A stretch of 64,000 nt of DNA, taken from Paracoccus aurantiacus. GTDB taxonomy: Bacteria; Pseudomonadota; Alphaproteobacteria; Rhodobacterales; Rhodobacteraceae. Made by a program: the position numbers and the translations under genes. The stretch's first letter is position 1. Each line of letters opens with the position of its first letter. The DNA is taken from assembly GCF_007993065.1 (NCBI RefSeq), contig NZ_VOPL01000004.1, positions 124,001 to 188,000 on the forward strand, given 5' to 3'. Under the pieces are notes generated by a model. The model was not told the origin of the DNA. It saw nothing but the letters and a program-made list of their open reading frames with translations, and did not search any database. Positions 9,179 to 18,488 of this stretch are shown piece after piece.

Positions 9179-9781
9179 ATGCGTTGGCTGACCCCCGAAG
9201 ATCTTGAACAGATTTACGGGGAGCCTTCGCTTGCTGCGACGCGCAAGGTCGCGGATCGGATCACCGAACCCTACCGCGCCTTTATTGAAAAGGCGCGGTT
9301 TTGCGTTCTTACAACTGTCGGCCCAGAGGGCACGGATGGTAGCCCGCGTGGGGATGACGGGCCGGTTCTGCGCGAAATCGATCCAAAAACACTCGCCATG
9401 CCTGATTGGCGCGGCAATGACCGGGTGGACAGCCTGAACAACATAGCCCGTGACGACCGCGTGAGCCTGATGCTCATGGTCCGCGGCTCGATCACGGTGA
9501 TCCGCATCAATGGTCGCGCCCGGATCACCGACGACCCCGAACTGTGTGGAAGCTTTCAACGCGACGGTAAAAAGCCGCGAACCGTGGTCGTGGTTCGCAT
9601 TGAAGAAGTGTATTTCCAATGCGCCCGAGCAGTAATCCGCGCCGGGCTCTGGACGGGTGAAGATGACAGCACCGGCCTGCCAAGTCCCGGAAAGATCCTT
9701 TCGGGGATGACCGATGGCGAAGTCGGCGGGGATGCTTATGACCGCGAATGGCCCGTGCGTGCCGCAGAAACCATGTGGTAA
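9179..9781 (+). CDS. Pyridoxamine 5'-phosphate oxidase-related (PPOX class) FMN-dependent flavoprotein
   Basis: The product has 200 residues with a split-barrel flavin fold. The order of segments ARFCVLTT (written KARFCVLTTVGPEG), SPRGDDGP, DWRGNDRVDSLNNI and VSLMLMVRG matches the PPOX group often annotated as MSMEG_1061 or DR_2398 type; that family name is from memory and was not checked. Such proteins bind FMN or sometimes F420 and reduce or oxidise unknown substrates. It starts four bases after the helicase stop and is followed two bases later by a small conserved gene, so a three-gene transcript is likely. The physiological role is unknown. Confidence 0.82.
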   Translation: MRWLTPEDLEQIYGEPSLAATRKVADRITEPYRAFIEKARFCVLTTVGPEGTDGSPRGDDGPVLREIDPKTLAMPDWRGNDRVDSLNNIARDDRVSLMLMVRGSITVIRINGRARITDDPELCGSFQRDGKKPRTVVVVRIEEVYFQCARAVIRAGLWTGEDDSTGLPSPGKILSGMTDGEVGGDAYDREWPVRAAETMW

Positions 9782-9783
9782 CG

Positions 9784-10014
9784 ATGCGCTATCACAGCGG
9801 TCACGACATTCGCATGGGCGACCGCGTATCAATGTCGGGACGTCCGGGCGTGGTCGTGTTTTCGATTGATCACGACGAGTTTTCGCCGGGCTACAGCCGA
9901 GAGGATTGGGCCAGTCTCGCCTCGGGTGTGATGCTTGATGTCGCGGGCTGGGGGTTGGTCCATATGCACGGCCCGCCTGATCTCGATCTGGAGCTCATCT
10001 CTCGCGCCAAATGA
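9784..10014 (+). CDS. Conserved small protein, function unknown
   Basis: This is a 76-residue protein. The ATG at 9784 begins MRYHSGHDIRMGDRV, two bases after the flavoprotein stop; a longer in-frame form upstream overlaps that gene and is unlikely. The sequence reads like a small beta-barrel, with pattern GDRVSMSGRPGVVVFSID, then SREDWASLASGVML and a closing GLVHM segment. Similar short proteins occur scattered in proteobacteria without known function. There are no membrane segments, signal peptide or obvious catalytic residues. A strong hairpin terminator begins at its stop codon, marking the end of the transcript. Confidence 0.7.
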   Translation: MRYHSGHDIRMGDRVSMSGRPGVVVFSIDHDEFSPGYSREDWASLASGVMLDVAGWGLVHMHGPPDLDLELISRAK

Positions 10015-10041
10015 AAAGGCCGCCCCGAAGGACGGCCTTTT
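10014..10041. terminator. Bidirectional intrinsic terminator between convergent genes
   Basis: A perfect 9-bp inverted repeat AAAAGGCCG / CGGCCTTTT with a 10-base loop lies between the small-protein gene (plus strand) and rpsD (minus strand). The A and T tracts at the stem ends give a U-run on either strand, so it can end transcription from both sides. Confidence 0.88.
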
Positions 10042-10062
10042 GAAATCCTGACGCGGAGAAGA

Positions 10063-10683
10063 TCAGTTCTTCGCGTAATATTCGACGACCAGGTTCGGTT
10101 CCATCTGCACGGCATAGGGCACGTCGCCAAGGGCCGGGGTGCGAACGAAGCTCGCGGTCATCTTGTTGTGGTCGACTTCCAGATAATCCGGCACATCACG
10201 CTCGGTCAGCTGGACGGCTTCCAGAACGATGGCCAGTTGGCGCGAACGCTCGCGGATGGACACGACGTCGCCTTCTTTCACGCGGTAGGACGCGATGTTC
10301 ACCTTCTTGCCGTTTACCTCGACATGGCCGTGGTTCACGAACTGACGCGCGGCGAAGATCGTCGGCACGAATTTCGCGCGGTAAACGACGGCGTCCAGAC
10401 GACGCTCCAGCAGGCCGATCAGGTTTTCGCCGGTGTCGCCCTTGACGCGCTCGGCTTCCGAGTAGATCCGGCGGAACTGCTTTTCGGTCAGATCGCCGTA
10501 ATAGCCCTTCAGCTTCTGCTTGGCGCGCAGCTGGGTACCGAAGTCCGACAGCTTGTTCTTGCGGCGCTGACCGTGCTGGCCCGGGCCATATTCGCGACGG
10601 TTGACCGGCGATTTCGCGCGGCCCCAGATGTTTTCGCCCATGCGGCGATCAATTTTGTACTTGGCAGTCGTGCGTTTGGTCAC
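10063..10683 (-). CDS. rpsD: 30S ribosomal protein S4
   Basis: The product has 206 residues and is full length for alphaproteobacterial S4. It binds 16S rRNA early in assembly of the small subunit. The N-terminus ([10 protein letters not shown]) and the S4 RNA-binding domain (about residues 95-160: [14 protein letters not shown], then [17 protein letters not shown]) are clear. The start codon is GTG, with AAGGAG eight bases upstream. The gene is monocistronic here, with its own promoter at 10782-10809 and a hairpin that covers the ribosome site, so translation may be controlled. It converges on the plus-strand operon across a shared terminator. Confidence 0.98.
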   Translation of the reverse strand: MTKRTTAKYKIDRRMGENIWGRAKSPVNRREYGPGQHGQRRKNKLSDFGTQLRAKQKLKGYYGDLTEKQFRRIYSEAERVKGDTGENLIGLLERRLDAVVYRAKFVPTIFAARQFVNHGHVEVNGKKVNIASYRVKEGDVVSIRERSRQLAIVLEAVQLTERDVPDYLEVDHNKMTASFVRTPALGDVPYAVQMEPNLVVEYYAKN

Positions 10684-10692
10684 GGCTGATCT

Positions 10693-10726
10693 CCTTTTGT
10701 GTGTTTCAAAAGGGCGTTGTCCTTTG
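10693..10726 (-). promoter_or_regulatory. rpsD leader: two mutually exclusive hairpins at the ribosome binding site
   Basis: Read on the minus strand, CCTTTTG pairs with CAAAAGG across a 7-base loop (10693-10713). The second arm overlaps the AAGGAG ribosome site of rpsD. The first arm can instead pair with an upstream CAAAGG (10721-10726), leaving the ribosome site free. This looks like an on/off switch; S4 feedback is a possible trigger but is not shown. Confidence 0.45.
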
Positions 10727-10781
10727 GGTTTCCCCCGACAGGCTTCCCCTTGCGGGGTCCACCAACACCAATGAAGCGGCG

Positions 10782-10809
10782 CTTATAGCCGGGACAGCGG
10801 CAGAGTCAA
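10782..10809 (-). promoter_or_regulatory. rpsD promoter, sigma-70 type
   Basis: On the minus strand TTGACT and TATAAG are separated by 16 bases, close to the vegetative consensus. Transcription would start about 10775, giving a leader of roughly 90 bases before the GTG of rpsD. Confidence 0.75.
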
Positions 10810-10851
10810 CAGCCCTTGCCGCGTTGCAGAAGACACGGCAGAAAGGCAGGC

Positions 10852-11649
10852 ATGAAACAGATCATCTGCATCAAATGGGGCACGAAATATGGCCCCGAAT
10901 ATGTGAACCGCTTCTATAACATGGTGGCGCGGAACATCACGCCGCCTTTCCGGGTGATCTGCTTTACCGATGACGGGACGGGCTTTCATCCCGATATCGT
11001 CGTGCGTCCCCTGCCTGAACCCGATTTCGTGATGCCCAAGAATACGCCTGGAAAATGGCCCAAGTCGCAGCTTTGGGGCGATCTGGGCGATATCACCGGC
11101 ACGGTGCTGTTCATGGATCTGGACATCATCATCACGGGGAACATCGATGGGTTTTTCGAATATGGCGATCCCGAGGACACGATCACCGCGAAGAACCCGA
11201 ACACGCCGCTTGAACGCATGGCCCAGACCTCGATCTATCGGATGCAGGTCGGCAAGCTGAAGCCGATGCAGGATGTCTTTCGCGCCGATCCGCAGGCGGC
11301 GGCGGACAAGTATCGCTATGAACAGCGCTTCGTGACGCATAACGCGCCGGGCGGGGTGAAATTCTGGCCGCGCGGATGGGTCAGTCATTTCCGGCTGCAT
11401 TGCATCCCGCCTTTCCCGATGAACTACATGATCCCGCCGCGCATTCCCAAGGGCACGAAGGTGGTCATTTTCGCAGGTCACCTGAACCCTGACGATGCCG
11501 TGCTGGGGCAATGGTCGAAGCATGACCCGGTGCGTTCGCCCGGCGATCATCTGAAGGCGACCTTCGACGGCCGCCGCCGTGAGAGCCTGTCAAAGCACCT
11601 GCGGCATTTCTATTTGCCAGCGACGTGGATCGCTGACAAATGGCGCTGA
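10852..11649 (+). CDS. Putative glycosyltransferase (DxD type)
   Basis: The product has 265 residues, starting at ATG 10852 (MKQIICIKWGTKYG). A GT-A type fold is suggested by the N-terminal strand-helix pattern and by FMDLDII at about residues 88-94, where Asp89 and Asp91 form the DxD metal and nucleotide-sugar site. There is a histidine- and proline-rich C-terminal half and no membrane segment. Homologues are commonly annotated as uncharacterised glycosyltransferases. It ends one base before the convergent GT8-like gene, so two glycosyltransferases lie side by side on opposite strands. Donor and acceptor are unknown. Confidence 0.75.
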   Translation: MKQIICIKWGTKYGPEYVNRFYNMVARNITPPFRVICFTDDGTGFHPDIVVRPLPEPDFVMPKNTPGKWPKSQLWGDLGDITGTVLFMDLDIIITGNIDGFFEYGDPEDTITAKNPNTPLERMAQTSIYRMQVGKLKPMQDVFRADPQAAADKYRYEQRFVTHNAPGGVKFWPRGWVSHFRLHCIPPFPMNYMIPPRIPKGTKVVIFAGHLNPDDAVLGQWSKHDPVRSPGDHLKATFDGRRRESLSKHLRHFYLPATWIADKWR

Positions 11650-11650
11650 A

Positions 11651-12613
11651 TCAGGGCTCTAGCAACGTATATTCATCTGGGAACCGGTTCAGATAGTCCA
11701 GCATCGGACCGACCGCGCGCCATTGCTTGAACATCGACTTGCCCAGATCGCGCCTGTCCGGCAAGTTCCGCAGGCCCAACCTCGCGCCGCGCGGCGCATC
11801 GGGGAAATGCGCGGGCAGGATGCGCGCATAGTCCTGACGCAGCCGTAACGGCACGATCCCGTCGGCGCTGTCCAGCCACGGTTTATGCGGGCCGATGAAA
11901 TGCACGATGCAGGGATCGGCCACCGCCATCAACTGGGCCGAGGACCACGTGAACTGCCAGTTCCAAAGCGGGCTGATCTCTGCCCAGTCGCCATACAGCA
12001 TCCCGTTCATCAGCGCCTGATCGCGCCCCAGCCCCGCAAGGTGGTTCCGCGCGAAATCGGCGGCCTTCGCGGTCAGCCCAGCCTGCGCCCATGCATCGGT
12101 ATCAATCATCACTACGCCGGCATTGAAATAGGGCGCGGCGGGGCGGCCAAGCTGCCGGAACTCTCGCACCCGACGCTTTGGCGTCCGCCACTGGCGATTG
12201 TCGCGCACGGCTGCCACCGCATGACCCAGCATATCGGCGCGCAGCAGCCGCCCCGGATCGCCGCGTTCGAATATCACATCGCTGTCCAGCACCAGAATGC
12301 GGCGATAGATGCCGTGAAGCGCACGGGCGAAGAACAGCTCCATATAGGTGGCGATGGACCGGCGCGCATCCGTCGGCAGCGCGTCGAGGATTTCACGATC
12401 TACCGCAGCAACATGCCCGATCTCAGCATTCTGCAGGAAAGCGGGCAGGGACAGCGGCTCTGGCCCGCCGATCAGCACGTCATATTCACCGCGCCCGGCA
12501 AGTTGCAGCGCCGCGACCGCAGCATAGGGCAGGTAATTCGCATCGCATGCCACCACGACCGCCACATCATGCTGCGGCGTAAAGCCGTCCGAGAATTGCG
12601 CTTTGTCGCTCAT
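11651..12613 (-). CDS. Glycosyltransferase family 8-like protein
   Basis: The product has 320 residues. ATG 12613 was chosen because the conserved N-terminus (VVVACDANYLPYAAVA) follows soon after; upstream residues in the frame look non-coding. The DxD motif appears as LDSDVIF (residues 109-115), and a late VHFIGPHKPW segment matches the HxxGxxKPW signature of GT8 enzymes, which use UDP-glucose or UDP-galactose and retain configuration. It may decorate lipopolysaccharide or another surface glycan. It is divergent from the DUF4260 gene, with 79 bases between the starts. Confidence 0.88.
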   Translation of the reverse strand: MSDKAQFSDGFTPQHDVAVVVACDANYLPYAAVAALQLAGRGEYDVLIGGPEPLSLPAFLQNAEIGHVAAVDREILDALPTDARRSIATYMELFFARALHGIYRRILVLDSDVIFERGDPGRLLRADMLGHAVAAVRDNRQWRTPKRRVREFRQLGRPAAPYFNAGVVMIDTDAWAQAGLTAKAADFARNHLAGLGRDQALMNGMLYGDWAEISPLWNWQFTWSSAQLMAVADPCIVHFIGPHKPWLDSADGIVPLRLRQDYARILPAHFPDAPRGARLGLRNLPDRRDLGKSMFKQWRAVGPMLDYLNRFPDEYTLLEP

Positions 12614-12692
12614 CTGCCCCCTGGTCAGCGCGAATTGTGCCGCGCTGCCCGCGACAGTAGAACGGGCGGCAGGGATTGATAAGGGGCGTGCC

Positions 12693-13064
12693 ATGAAATC
12701 CGAAATCATCTGGCAGCGGGTCGAGGGCGCGCTAATCTTTCTGACCGGCATCTGGGTCTATAACGCCCTTGGCGGGCATATGCCGTGGTGGGTGCTGGTG
12801 CTGGTTTTCTTCGCCCCGGACCTGTCTTTCGCGGCTTACGCGGCAGGCCCGCGCTTCGGGGCCTTCTGCTACAACTTCGTGCATCAATACGGGTTCGGGC
12901 TGGTGCTGCTGATGCTGGGAAGCGTCAGCGGAAGCTCGACCCTGCTGGAGCTGGGCGGGCTATGGTTCGCGCATTCGGGTTTCGACCGGATGCTGAGCTA
13001 TGGGCTGAAAACGGCGGACGGATTCCGCTTCACCCATCTGGGCCGGATCGGGCGCGACAGCTAA
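12693..13064 (+). CDS. DUF4260 membrane protein
   Basis: This is a 123-residue integral membrane protein. ATG 12693 was chosen since the protein then starts MKSEIIWQRVEGALIF, typical of the family. About four hydrophobic segments are visible (near 13-24, 30-50, 60-78 and 84-95), with FFAPDLSFAAYAAGPRFGAFCYNFVH in the middle and GFDRMLSYGLK near the end, both hallmarks of DUF4260. The function is unknown. It precedes proS on the same strand by 68 bases. Confidence 0.85.
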   Translation: MKSEIIWQRVEGALIFLTGIWVYNALGGHMPWWVLVLVFFAPDLSFAAYAAGPRFGAFCYNFVHQYGFGLVLLMLGSVSGSSTLLELGGLWFAHSGFDRMLSYGLKTADGFRFTHLGRIGRDS

Positions 13065-13132
13065 GGCGCATTCTTGCCCCGCGCGGGGGTTTGGGATAAC
13101 CCGTGCCAAACCCTGCTGATAAAGGCCTTGCC

Positions 13133-14485
13133 ATGCGTCTGTCGCGCTATTTCCTGCCCGTCCTGAAGGAAACTCCGTCCGAGGCCCAGATCGCCAGCCA
13201 CCGGCTGATGCTGCGCGCCGGCATGGTCAAGCAGCAGGCGGCGGGCATCTATTCCTGGCTGCCGCTTGGCCAGAAGGTTCTGCGCCGGATCGAGCAGATC
13301 GTGCATGAAGAACAGCAGCGCGCCGGTCACATCCCGGTCCTGATGCCGACCCTGCAATCAGCCGATCTGTGGCGCGAAAGCGGGCGCTATGACGCTTACG
13401 GCGACGAATTGCTGCGCATCACCGACCGCCACAAGCGCGACATGCTGTATGGGCCCACGAATGAGGAGATGATTACCGACATCTTCCGTTCCAACGTGAA
13501 CAGCTACAAGGACCTGCCGCTGACGCTGTATCACATCCAGTGGAAGTTCCGGGACGAGATGCGCCCGCGTTTCGGCGTCATGCGCGGCCGCGAATTCCTG
13601 ATGAAGGACGGCTATAACTTCGATCTGACCAAGGAAGATGCGCTGCATGCCTATAACCGGCATCTGGTCAGCTATCTGCGCACCTATGAACGCATGGGCC
13701 TGCAAGCGATCCCGATGCGCGCCGACAGCGGTCCGATCGGCGGCGACGACACGCATGAGTTTCTGGTGCTGGCCGATACCGGCGAATCCGAAGTGTTTTA
13801 TGACAGCGAAATCACCGATCTGCGCTTTGGTGACCGCGAGATCGACTATGACAGCGTGGAACAGTGCCAGGCCGTGCTGGAGGAATTCACCAGCCGTTAC
13901 GCGCGCACCGATGAAACCCATGACGAAGCCGTCTTCGCCAAGGTTCCCGAAGAACGTCGCCGCACCGCGCGCGGGATCGAAGTTGGTCAGATCTTCTATT
14001 TCGGCACCAAATATTCCGAACCGATGGGCGCCACAGTCGTGGGCCCCGACGGGCAGCGCACACCGGTCCATATGGGTAGCCACGGCATCGGCGTTTCTCG
14101 CCTTGTCGGCGCCATTATCGAGGCCAACCACGACGACAAGGGCATCATCTGGCCCGAAGGCGTGACCCCGTTCCATGTCGGCATCGTCAATCTGAAACAG
14201 GGCGACGCGTCTGTCGATTCGGCTTGCGAGGCGCTGTATCGCGAACTGACCGCCAAGGGCTTCGAGGTGCTTTACGACGACCGCGACGAACGCGCGGGCG
14301 CAAAATTCGCGACCATGGACCTGATCGGCCTGCCGTGGCGGATCACGGTGGGGCCGCGCGGCTTGCAGAACAACAAGGTCGAACTGACCTCGCGCCGTTC
14401 GGGAGAGTCCGAGGAGATCTCGCCCGCAGATGCGATGGCGCGGCTGGAAAAGATCTATCAACCGGTGTTCGACGCCGCGAAGTGA
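13133..14485 (+). CDS. proS: Prolyl-tRNA synthetase
   Basis: The product has 450 residues. It attaches proline to tRNA-Pro in the cytoplasm. The start at ATG 13133 gives [10 protein letters not shown], the usual N-terminus. Class II motifs are visible: motif 1 around [19 protein letters not shown], a [10 protein letters not shown] segment, motif 2 with [21 protein letters not shown], and motif 3 with GSHGIGVSR. The length of about 450 residues means the large insertion (editing) domain of the E. coli enzyme is absent, as is usual in alphaproteobacteria, which often carry a separate editing protein. A strong terminator follows at 14516. Confidence 0.97.
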   Translation: MRLSRYFLPVLKETPSEAQIASHRLMLRAGMVKQQAAGIYSWLPLGQKVLRRIEQIVHEEQQRAGHIPVLMPTLQSADLWRESGRYDAYGDELLRITDRHKRDMLYGPTNEEMITDIFRSNVNSYKDLPLTLYHIQWKFRDEMRPRFGVMRGREFLMKDGYNFDLTKEDALHAYNRHLVSYLRTYERMGLQAIPMRADSGPIGGDDTHEFLVLADTGESEVFYDSEITDLRFGDREIDYDSVEQCQAVLEEFTSRYARTDETHDEAVFAKVPEERRRTARGIEVGQIFYFGTKYSEPMGATVVGPDGQRTPVHMGSHGIGVSRLVGAIIEANHDDKGIIWPEGVTPFHVGIVNLKQGDASVDSACEALYRELTAKGFEVLYDDRDERAGAKFATMDLIGLPWRITVGPRGLQNNKVELTSRRSGESEEISPADAMARLEKIYQPVFDAAK

Positions 14486-14515
14486 CCCGGTATGGATGCT
14501 GATGTTTGAACGACA

Positions 14516-14547
14516 CCGCGCGATACCAATCGCGCGGCGTTTCTTTC
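14516..14547 (+). terminator. Intrinsic terminator after proS
   Basis: A perfect 9-bp stem CCGCGCGAT / ATCGCGCGG with a 4-base loop is followed on the plus strand by CGTTTCTTTC. It lies 31 bases after the proS stop and ends that transcript before the convergent hisG. Confidence 0.85.
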
Positions 14548-14564
14548 TGTTACGACGACGAGAT

Positions 14565-15248
14565 TCAGGCGTCGATCCCGCCCAGGTAACGGCGGGCGAA
14601 GCGGTCCACCTCGGCCTGATCCGCCTTCTGCGAGGCGAACAGCGTCGCCTGACTCGCATGGATCAGCGCATCGGGCAGGATCTTCAGGTGATTGGCGCGG
14701 AGCGTCTCGCCGCTGCTGGTGATGTCGGCAATCGCCTCGGCCGTCAGATTTGCGACGGTGCCTTCGGTCGCACCCTGACTGTCGACCAGCTGGTAATCCG
14801 CGACTTCGTGTTCGGACAGGAAGGCCCTGACAAGGCGGTGATATTTCGTGGCGATGCGCAGCCGGAAACCGTGATCGCCCCGGAACTGGCGGGTAATCGC
14901 GGCGAAATCGTCAAGGTTTTCGCAGTCACGCCAGCAGGCAGGCACGGCCAGCACCAGATCGGCATGGCCAAAGCCCATCTGCACGACCTCGCGCACGTCG
15001 GACCGCCAGCCGGCCAGCTTTTCGCGGACCAGATCGGACCCGGTCACACCAAGGTCGATCCGGCCAGAGGCCAGTTCGCGCGGTATCTCGCTGGCCGACA
15101 GCAGCACCAGCGTCAGATCCGCGCCTTCGACCCGGCCGGCATATTCGCGGTCCGATCCGGTGCGGGACAGGGCAATGCCGCGGGCCCCAAACCAGCCGAA
15201 CGTATCCTGCATCAAGCGCCCCTTGGACGGCACACCCAGCTTCAGCAT
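14565..15248 (-). CDS. hisG: ATP phosphoribosyltransferase, short catalytic form
   Basis: The product has 227 residues. It joins ATP and PRPP in the first step of histidine synthesis. The length and lack of a C-terminal ACT-like regulatory domain mark it as the short form (HisG-S), which needs HisZ for activity and feedback. The PRPP-binding region reads DSQGATEGTVANL near residues 158-170, and the N-terminal GVPSKGRL is typical. It is the third gene of hisS-hisZ-hisG; its start overlaps the end of hisZ by seven bases. No other his biosynthetic gene is present in the window. Confidence 0.95.
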   Translation of the reverse strand: MLKLGVPSKGRLMQDTFGWFGARGIALSRTGSDREYAGRVEGADLTLVLLSASEIPRELASGRIDLGVTGSDLVREKLAGWRSDVREVVQMGFGHADLVLAVPACWRDCENLDDFAAITRQFRGDHGFRLRIATKYHRLVRAFLSEHEVADYQLVDSQGATEGTVANLTAEAIADITSSGETLRANHLKILPDALIHASQATLFASQKADQAEVDRFARRYLGGIDA

Positions 15249-16303
15249 GCTGCCTCCAATTCCGCCAGCAGTCCGGGGCGGATGATGCCGCCGACGGCGG
15301 GGATGGCGCGGCCCGCGCCAAGTTGTGCCGTCAGCGCGTCATAGCGCCCACCCGACGCGACGGGCGGCCAGCCCGCCTGATCGGCGGTGAAGGTGAAGGT
15401 CATGCCGTCGTAATATTCCATCGTCTCGCGCCCGTGACTGGCGGCAAAGCGGACCTGCGCCGGATCGACGCCAAGCGCTGCCAGTTGGTCGATGCGCAGG
15501 GCCAGCCGGTCCACGGCCTCGACAATTGCGGGGATTTCGCGTGCAAGTTCGCGAAGCTGCGCCAGCGCTTGCGGAGCAGGGGCGTCCACGGCGAAAAGCC
15601 GGGTCAGCCTGTCCGTCCATTCGGCTGGCAATGGGGGCTCATCCGGCTCGGCGTTCAGCGTCGCGATCCGCGATTCCATTTCGGATCCCGTGCGCAGGCC
15701 GGTCCATGGCGCTGTGCTTTCGGACAGCGGGCGCAAAGTGGCGGGGGCAGAAAAGCGCGCCAGCAGACGCGAGAAGCGGATCGGCCGCCAGATGTGATGC
15801 AGCAGGGCCGCGCGACGGGCGTCGCTGACGGGCAGGGCCGCGACAGCATCCAGAAGGATGTCCATATCGCCCATCATTGCGGTCAGGCCGTACGGCGTCA
15901 GCAGGCGGTGAAACAGCGCGAACACCTCGGCGTCGGCGGCGGGGTCGCGGGCGAAAACCTCGAAACCCGCTTGCAGATATTCGTTGTCGCGCGGCTGTTC
16001 GGGGCGGGTGTCGCCGTGGTCCTGCTTGCGGAAGACCTCGCCCAGATAGCAGTAGCGGGCCGGCTCGGCCCCGTTTTCCATGTGGGCGCGCACGACCGGG
16101 ACCGTGAAGTCGGGGCGCAGCACGACCTCGCCCCGGACCGGATCGGTGGTGACATAGGCGCGGGCGCGGATGTCTTCGCCGTAAAGATCCAGCAGGGTGG
16201 CGGCGTCCAGCAGGATGTCGGGCGCGACCTCGACCGCGCCTGCATCGCGAAATGCCGACAGCAGCCGCTGGCCGATCACCTGCTTGGCGGATTTGCTTAC
16301 CAT
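15242..16303 (-). CDS. hisZ: ATP phosphoribosyltransferase regulatory subunit
   Basis: The product has 353 residues. HisZ resembles the catalytic core of histidyl-tRNA synthetase but does not charge tRNA; it forms a complex with short HisG and carries the histidine feedback site. The HisRS-like elements are visible: [15 protein letters not shown] (motif 2-like region starts VLRPDFT), [12 protein letters not shown], and late [12 protein letters not shown]. The start at ATG 16303 overlaps the hisS stop by seven bases, as hisG overlaps hisZ, indicating tight coupling. Finding it between hisS and hisG separates it from true HisRS. Confidence 0.93.
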   Translation of the reverse strand: MVSKSAKQVIGQRLLSAFRDAGAVEVAPDILLDAATLLDLYGEDIRARAYVTTDPVRGEVVLRPDFTVPVVRAHMENGAEPARYCYLGEVFRKQDHGDTRPEQPRDNEYLQAGFEVFARDPAADAEVFALFHRLLTPYGLTAMMGDMDILLDAVAALPVSDARRAALLHHIWRPIRFSRLLARFSAPATLRPLSESTAPWTGLRTGSEMESRIATLNAEPDEPPLPAEWTDRLTRLFAVDAPAPQALAQLRELAREIPAIVEAVDRLALRIDQLAALGVDPAQVRFAASHGRETMEYYDGMTFTFTADQAGWPPVASGGRYDALTAQLGAGRAIPAVGGIIRPGLLAELEAAC

Positions 16304-17784
16304 CTGGCCAGCATTTCGCGCACGGCGTTTACCAGACCCTCGCGCGCGACCTCGGTCTGGGCTGGCTGGGATTTCCATTCCTCGTGGCTGACCTCGGATG
16401 CCAGCTTTGCGCCAAGGATCAGATCCTTGATCTGCACCACACCGCGTTCCGCCTCGTCCCCGCCTTGAATGATGGCGATGGGCGCCGCGCGCTTATCAGC
16501 ATATTTCAACTGGTTGCCGAAGTTCTTGGGGTTCCCGAGATAGACCTCGGCCCGGATACCGGCGGCGCGCAGCTCCGCCGCCATCGCCTGATAGTCGCCC
16601 ATGCGGTCGCGGTCCATGACGGTGACGACCACCGGTCCGGCAGCGTCGCCCCCGGTCAGCCCCTTGGCGCGCAAAGCCGCAAGCAGGCGGTCAACGCCGA
16701 TGGAAAGCCCGGTCGCGGGGACTTTCTGGCCGGTGAAACGTTCGACCAGACCGTCATAGCGTCCGCCGCCCGCGACCGATCCGAACTGCCGCTTGCGCCC
16801 CTTTTCATCTAGGATTTCAAAGGTCAGTTCGGCCTCGAATACGGGGCCGGTGTAATAGCCAAGGCCGCGCACGATGGACGGATCAATTACAGCGCGATCC
16901 TCGCCCACGCCAAGGCTGGCCAGCAGGTCGGCGATCTGGGCAAGCTCGTCGACGCCTTCGCCGCCGATGACCGAACCGCCAACCGCAGCGCGAAGATTGG
17001 CCAGCGTCGCAGCATTGTCCGCACCTTTCGAGGTCAGGAAGGCCAGCACCGGCTGCGCCTGCTGATCGCTCAGCCCCACACCTTCGATTTCTGCGCCGCT
17101 GTCGTCCGTGCGGCCCGTGGTCAGCAGTTGGCGCACGCCGTCTTCGCCCACCTTGTCGAACTTGTCGATCTGGCGCAGCACGTCATCGGCCTGATCGGCG
17201 CGCACCTCTGCGGCCTCAAGTACACCGTTCAGCACCTTGCGGTTGTTGATGCGCACCAGATAATCGCCGCGCTCGATCCCCGCCGCTTCCAGCGCATTTG
17301 CCAGCATTGCGCAGATTTCAGCATCCGCAGCGACGGATGCGCTGCCCACCGTGTCCGCATCGCATTGATAAAACTGCCGGAACCGTCCTGGCCCCGGCTT
17401 TTCGTTGCGCCAGACCGGCCCCATCGCATAGCGCCGATAGGGCGAGGGCAGGTCGTTGCGATATTGCGCCGCCACGCGCGCCAAGGGTGCTGTCAGGTCA
17501 TAGCGCAGCGCCATCCAGTCGCCGCGACCGCCGCCGGGCACGTCTTCTTCCTGCCACGCAAACACGCCGGCATTGGGACGGTCCACGTCAGGCAGGAATT
17601 TCCCCAATGCCTCGACCGTTTCCACAGCCGAAGTTTCCAGCGGCTCGAACCCGTGCAGATGATAGACTTCGGCGATCCGATCCAGCATCTGCTTGCGTTC
17701 GGTCACTTCCGCGCCGAAATAGTCGCGGAAACCCTTTGGCGTCTCGGCCTTCGGGCGGGGATTTTTCTTCTTGTCCTGCGGCAT
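16297..17784 (-). CDS. hisS: Histidyl-tRNA synthetase
   Basis: The product has 495 residues. It charges tRNA-His. Class II features are clear: N-terminal [13 protein letters not shown], the [15 protein letters not shown] region, motif 2 as [12 protein letters not shown], the histidine-A motif [11 protein letters not shown], and motif 3-like [12 protein letters not shown]. The length exceeds the E. coli enzyme (about 424), fitting the divergent alphaproteobacterial form, whose tRNA-His often lacks the extra G-1. It leads the hisS-hisZ-hisG operon; a stop-start overlap of seven bases links it to hisZ. It is divergent from slyX, with 38 bases between them. Confidence 0.97.
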   Translation of the reverse strand: MPQDKKKNPRPKAETPKGFRDYFGAEVTERKQMLDRIAEVYHLHGFEPLETSAVETVEALGKFLPDVDRPNAGVFAWQEEDVPGGGRGDWMALRYDLTAPLARVAAQYRNDLPSPYRRYAMGPVWRNEKPGPGRFRQFYQCDADTVGSASVAADAEICAMLANALEAAGIERGDYLVRINNRKVLNGVLEAAEVRADQADDVLRQIDKFDKVGEDGVRQLLTTGRTDDSGAEIEGVGLSDQQAQPVLAFLTSKGADNAATLANLRAAVGGSVIGGEGVDELAQIADLLASLGVGEDRAVIDPSIVRGLGYYTGPVFEAELTFEILDEKGRKRQFGSVAGGGRYDGLVERFTGQKVPATGLSIGVDRLLAALRAKGLTGGDAAGPVVVTVMDRDRMGDYQAMAAELRAAGIRAEVYLGNPKNFGNQLKYADKRAAPIAIIQGGDEAERGVVQIKDLILGAKLASEVSHEEWKSQPAQTEVAREGLVNAVREMLARW

Positions 17785-17822
17785 GGAACCTGTCTCCAGT
17801 CTCGGGGTCGGACTTAGCGGAG

Positions 17823-18035
17823 ATGGACGGAATGGACAAGTTGCAGCGTCTGGAAGAGGGCATCGCCCATCTGACCCGCACGGTTGAGGAATTGTCGGAC
17901 GTGGTGGCCCGTCAGGAACGCGAAATCGTGCGGCTTAAATCGCGCGTCGGCATGTTGCTGGAACGGGAAGCCGACCGAGAGGTTGCGGACAGCAGTTCAA
18001 TCCCGCTGGCCGATCAGAAGCCGCCGCATTGGTAG
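17823..18035 (+). CDS. slyX: SlyX family coiled-coil protein
   Basis: This is a 70-residue protein starting [20 protein letters not shown] 17832 is an equally possible start. Heptad-like spacing of L, V and I from residues 6 to 45 gives a short coiled coil ([19 protein letters not shown], then [12 protein letters not shown]). The C-terminal PPHW ending is a recognisable SlyX mark. SlyX function is unsettled; in E. coli it is named after a suppressor-of-lysis locus next to slyD. It is divergent from hisS and stands alone. Confidence 0.85.
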   Translation: MDGMDKLQRLEEGIAHLTRTVEELSDVVARQEREIVRLKSRVGMLLEREADREVADSSSIPLADQKPPHW

Positions 18036-18046
18036 GGGCGGGCAGG

Positions 18047-18403
18047 TCAGATAAAGCCCAACTCCAGCCGAGCTTCTTCGGACATCATGTCCATGCCCCA
18101 TTGCGGCTGGAAGGTCATTTCAACATCGACCTCGCGCACGCCGGGAACGGATTCGACGGCATCGGCAACCCAGCCCGGCATCTCGCCCGCAACGGGGCAG
18201 CCGGGGGCGGTCAGCGTCATGATGACTTTCACCAAGGCTTCATTGTCGATATCGATCGTGTAGACCAGCCCGAGATCATAGATGTTAACCGGAATCTCGG
18301 GGTCATAGACGGTCCGGCACGCTTCGACCACCTGGTCGTAGAGCGGGTGCTCGACGGTCGAGGGCCGGATCAGCGGCTCGCCTTCCTGCAGATTGTCGTC
18401 CAT
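18047..18403 (-). CDS. Iron-sulfur cluster assembly protein, SufT-like (MIP18/DUF59)
   Basis: The product has 118 residues. ATG 18403 starts MDDNLQEGEPLI; a longer in-frame start adds 29 poorly conserved residues. The DUF59 motif is complete: DPEIPVNIYDLGLVY, then LTAPGCPVAG with the conserved cysteine, and a late WGMDMMSEEARLELG. Such proteins help mature Fe-S proteins, acting as a scaffold or carrier; in Rhodobacterales they often belong to suf loci, but no other suf gene is next to it here. It is divergent from arsC, with 85 bases between the starts. Confidence 0.85.
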   Translation of the reverse strand: MDDNLQEGEPLIRPSTVEHPLYDQVVEACRTVYDPEIPVNIYDLGLVYTIDIDNEALVKVIMTLTAPGCPVAGEMPGWVADAVESVPGVREVDVEMTFQPQWGMDMMSEEARLELGFI

Positions 18404-18488
18404 GCGCGTATTCCCGTAATGTTGGTGAATTATATAGGGCAGAAGCCGTGCCGCTTCCAGCCCGCAGCGCGACGCAGGAAGGAAAGTC

